A DNA stretch of 51,824 nucleotides from contig CAMDLI010000007.1 in assembly GCA_945901615.1 (NCBI GenBank), positions 1 through 51,824 of the forward strand, read 5' to 3'. The translations under genes and the position numbers were made by a program. The number at the start of each line of letters is the position of its first letter. The first letter of the stretch is position 1. The notes under the pieces are model-generated. The model was not told the DNA's origin. It saw only the letters and a program-made list of their open reading frames with translations, and did no database searches. Of this stretch, positions 49,798 through 51,824 are shown in pieces. The DNA comes from Spirosoma fluviale (GTDB lineage Bacteria; Bacteroidota; Bacteroidia; Cytophagales; Cyclobacteriaceae).

Positions 49798-51824
49798 GTG
49801 GAAGAAAAAGTAAAATTAGAACTCAAGAGAATCTTCGGATTTAGTCAGTTCCGTGGAAACCAGGAACTTATAGTTGATAATTTACTCAACCAGCGGAACA
49901 CTTTTGTGATTATGCCCACTGGTGCTGGCAAATCACTCTGCTACCAATTGCCTGCAGTAGTTAGTGAAGGAACCGCCATCGTCATCTCTCCTTTGATCGC
50001 CTTGATGAAAAATCAAGTAGATCAACTCAATGCTATAGGTGTAAATGCACATTTTTTAAATTCTACGCTAACCAAATCTGAGGCTACCAAAGTAAAGAAT
50101 GAGGTTTTGAAAAAGAAAACCAAATTACTTTATGTGGCACCAGAATCCCTGACAAAAGAGGAGAATGTTGCATTTTTGAAGGAAGCACATTTAAGTTTCG
50201 TGGCCATCGATGAGGCGCATTGTATCTCAGAATGGGGGCATGATTTTCGCCCAGAATACCGAAAAATCAAATCCATTGTAGCCCAGATTGCCCCCCATCT
50301 ACCGATTATTGCACTGACTGCCACTGCTACACCAAAGGTGCAGCAAGACATACAGCGCAACTTACAGATGGAGGAAGCGGATTTATTTAAATCCTCTTTC
50401 AACCGGACGAACTTGTATTATGAGATTCGGCCGAAGGTCAAAAATGATTCAAAGAAATCACTGATCAAATTCATCAAGCAACACAAAGGTAAGTCTGGCA
50501 TCATCTATTGCTTGAGTAGAAAAAAGGTAGAGGAGATTGCGGAGTTATTGAAAGTCAATCAAGTTAATGCTGCTCCCTACCATGCGGGTTTGGATTCAGC
50601 AATTCGAATAAAAACTCAAGATGACTTCCTAAATGAAGAGTTGGATGTCATTGTAGCTACTATTGCCTTCGGAATGGGAATTGACAAACCAGATGTCCGG
50701 TATGTGATTCACTACGATGTACCCAAATCTCTGGAAGGCTATTACCAAGAAACAGGTAGAGCAGGTAGAGATGGACTTGAAGGGCACTGCTTGATGTATT
50801 ACCGCTACGAAGACATTGTCAAATTAGACAAGTTCAACAAGGACAAAGCGGTCACGGAACGAGAGAATGCCAAAATCCTCCTGCAGGAAATGTCAGCCTA
50901 CTCCGAGACAAGTGTCTGTAGACGAAAGTTTATCCTAAATTATTTTGGGGAGATTCTTGAAAAAGATTGTGGCTTTTGCGACAACTGCAAACGGGAGCGC
51001 GAAACATTTGAGGGAGTACATGCGCTTAGCATTGCCTTGGAGGCAGTGAAGCAAACACAAGAGCGCTTTGGCATTGAGCACTTAGTGAAAGTGATTATTG
51101 GAGAAAAAGATGACTACATCATTAGTTATCAGCACGATACGCTCCCTGTTTTTGGAAAAGGCAAGGGTGAAAATGAACGGCATTGGACTTCAGTGATTCG
51201 CCAAGGGATGATTGCTGCCCTCTTGGAGAAAGACATTGAGAATTATGGACTCCTAAAATTAACGCCAAAGGGAGAGAACTTTTTGGAGGACCCCTACTTA
51301 ATCGAGCTATATAAAGATCAGGATTTCGAGCAGCTGGGACAGAATGAGGTCGAAGAGGAGCAACTGCAGTCGGCCCAAGCCTATGATGAGAAATTATTTG
51401 AGCTCTTAAAAGTTGAGCGGAAGCGTGTAGCAAAATCAAAAGGGCTTCCTCCCTATGTGATTTTCCAGGATCCATCCCTCGAAGAGATGGCGACAGTTTA
51501 CCCTACGACTAAGGAAGAACTTTCCCAAATCAATGGAGTAGGAATGGGAAAAGTAGAAAAATTTGGTGCCTCTTTTCTACAGGTGATTCAAAATTATGTA
51601 GCCGAAAATGAGTTAGAAACAGCCTCAGAGGTGCTAATCAAGACCTCAGGTACTCGATCTAAAGTTAAAATTTCCATCATCCAGCAAATCGATCGAAAAA
51701 TTAAGCTGGAAGAGATTGCTCAAAACCTCAATCTTTCGTTGATAGATTTGCTACAAGAAATTGAACAGATCACCTACAGTGGCACCAAACTAAACATAGA
51801 CTATTACATACACCGCATCATGGA
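49798..51824 (+). CDS. recQ: ATP-dependent DNA helicase RecQ (3' end outside window)
   Basis: The first 675 codons of RecQ; the frame is open to the window edge and no stop is reached. GTG 49798 is the likely start because an in-frame TAG lies about 30 nt upstream and the protein then begins EEKVKLELKRIFGFSQFRG. Superfamily 2 motifs: 0 FGFSQFRGNQE, I PTGAGKS (Lys45), II IDEAHCISEWGHDFRPEY, V/VI IAFGMGIDKPDV and QETGRAGRDG. The zinc-binding RQC Cys are CRRKF...CGFCDNC. Near the end is an HRDC domain (LFELLKVERKRVAKSKGLPPYVIF in part) and a helical tail. Unwinds DNA at stalled forks. Confidence 0.96.
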   Translation, partial: MEEKVKLELKRIFGFSQFRGNQELIVDNLLNQRNTFVIMPTGAGKSLCYQLPAVVSEGTAIVISPLIALMKNQVDQLNAIGVNAHFLNSTLTKSEATKVKNEVLKKKTKLLYVAPESLTKEENVAFLKEAHLSFVAIDEAHCISEWGHDFRPEYRKIKSIVAQIAPHLPIIALTATATPKVQQDIQRNLQMEEADLFKSSFNRTNLYYEIRPKVKNDSKKSLIKFIKQHKGKSGIIYCLSRKKVEEIAELLKVNQVNAAPYHAGLDSAIRIKTQDDFLNEELDVIVATIAFGMGIDKPDVRYVIHYDVPKSLEGYYQETGRAGRDGLEGHCLMYYRYEDIVKLDKFNKDKAVTERENAKILLQEMSAYSETSVCRRKFILNYFGEILEKDCGFCDNCKRERETFEGVHALSIALEAVKQTQERFGIEHLVKVIIGEKDDYIISYQHDTLPVFGKGKGENERHWTSVIRQGMIAALLEKDIENYGLLKLTPKGENFLEDPYLIELYKDQDFEQLGQNEVEEEQLQSAQAYDEKLFELLKVERKRVAKSKGLPPYVIFQDPSLEEMATVYPTTKEELSQINGVGMGKVEKFGASFLQVIQNYVAENELETASEVLIKTSGTRSKVKISIIQQIDRKIKLEEIAQNLNLSLIDLLQEIEQITYSGTKLNIDYYIHRIM

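Overview
The window reads as chromosomal housekeeping and accessory DNA of a Bacteroidota bacterium, most likely Cytophagales and close to Cyclobacteriaceae (Algoriphagus-like). This is inferred from protein families typical of that phylum (DUF3276, DUF5103, GWxTD, DUF2723, Lacal_2735, Gfo/Idh plus DUF1080, double YeeE, LuxC-like reductase next to a ferredoxin), from repeated TAnnTTTG promoter boxes with hardly any Shine-Dalgarno sequences, and from moderate GC by eye. No rRNA, tRNA, IS element, prophage or CRISPR array was seen. Genes are dense and lie on both strands, separated by many clear hairpin terminators.

Layout. 1-2.3 kb: end of an M3 peptidase, an AI-2E family permease and a TPR lipoprotein. 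2.4-4.7 kb: aconitase. 4.9-6.4 kb: LuxC-like acyl-CoA reductase divergent from a two-cluster ferredoxin. 6.7-10.3 kb: a Pur-alpha-like DUF3276 protein, a second AI-2E permease, YchF and a stand-alone Cas6-like protein. 10.4-13.6 kb: ABC-F ATPase and DUF5103 secreted protein. 13.7-19.3 kb: PQQ-type sugar dehydrogenase lipoprotein, TetR regulator with ABC1/UbiB kinase, HslV, pyruvate dehydrogenase E2. 19.4-24.7 kb: YheT hydrolase, HMCES/YedK, FabH-type KAS III, an unknown protein, a secreted MORN-repeat protein and a 56-residue Lacal_2735 protein. 24.7-31.7 kb: type II PMI cupin, ROK regulator, zinc-ribbon protein, a 3-keto-sugar pair (DUF1080 and Tat-exported oxidoreductase), an MsrA-MsrB lipoprotein, AlkB and a Dabb lipoprotein.

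31.9-34.6 kb holds a compact minus-strand cluster: fatty-acid desaturase, DEAD-box RNA helicase, a small basic protein and a cold-shock protein, with 9-nt spacings and an 8-nt overlap. It looks like a cold-adaptation operon that couples membrane fluidity and RNA unwinding. The desaturase reading frame extends upstream of its first ATG through family-like N-terminal sequence but contains no ATG, GTG or TTG there, so it probably starts at ATT. About 400 gene-free bases lie before it.

35-41.5 kb is rich in sulfur functions: a TsdA-like di-haem cytochrome, then (past an acyl-ACP thioesterase and an MFS transporter) two YeeE/YedE sulfur-transport proteins, a persulfide-dioxygenase-like MBL protein fused to two rhodanese domains, and thioredoxin. 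A TGAC-N4-GTCA palindrome lies upstream of the MBL gene, with weaker related sites near thioredoxin and the cytochrome.

41.7-51.8 kb: a very large DUF2723 membrane glycosyltransferase-like protein, a methyltransferase, GWxTD protein overlapping RlmB, ManC and KdsD (GDP-mannose and Kdo precursors), and RecQ running off the right edge. The most interesting points are the orphan Cas6-like gene, the ATT start with the cold-adaptation operon, and the sulfur cluster with its palindrome.
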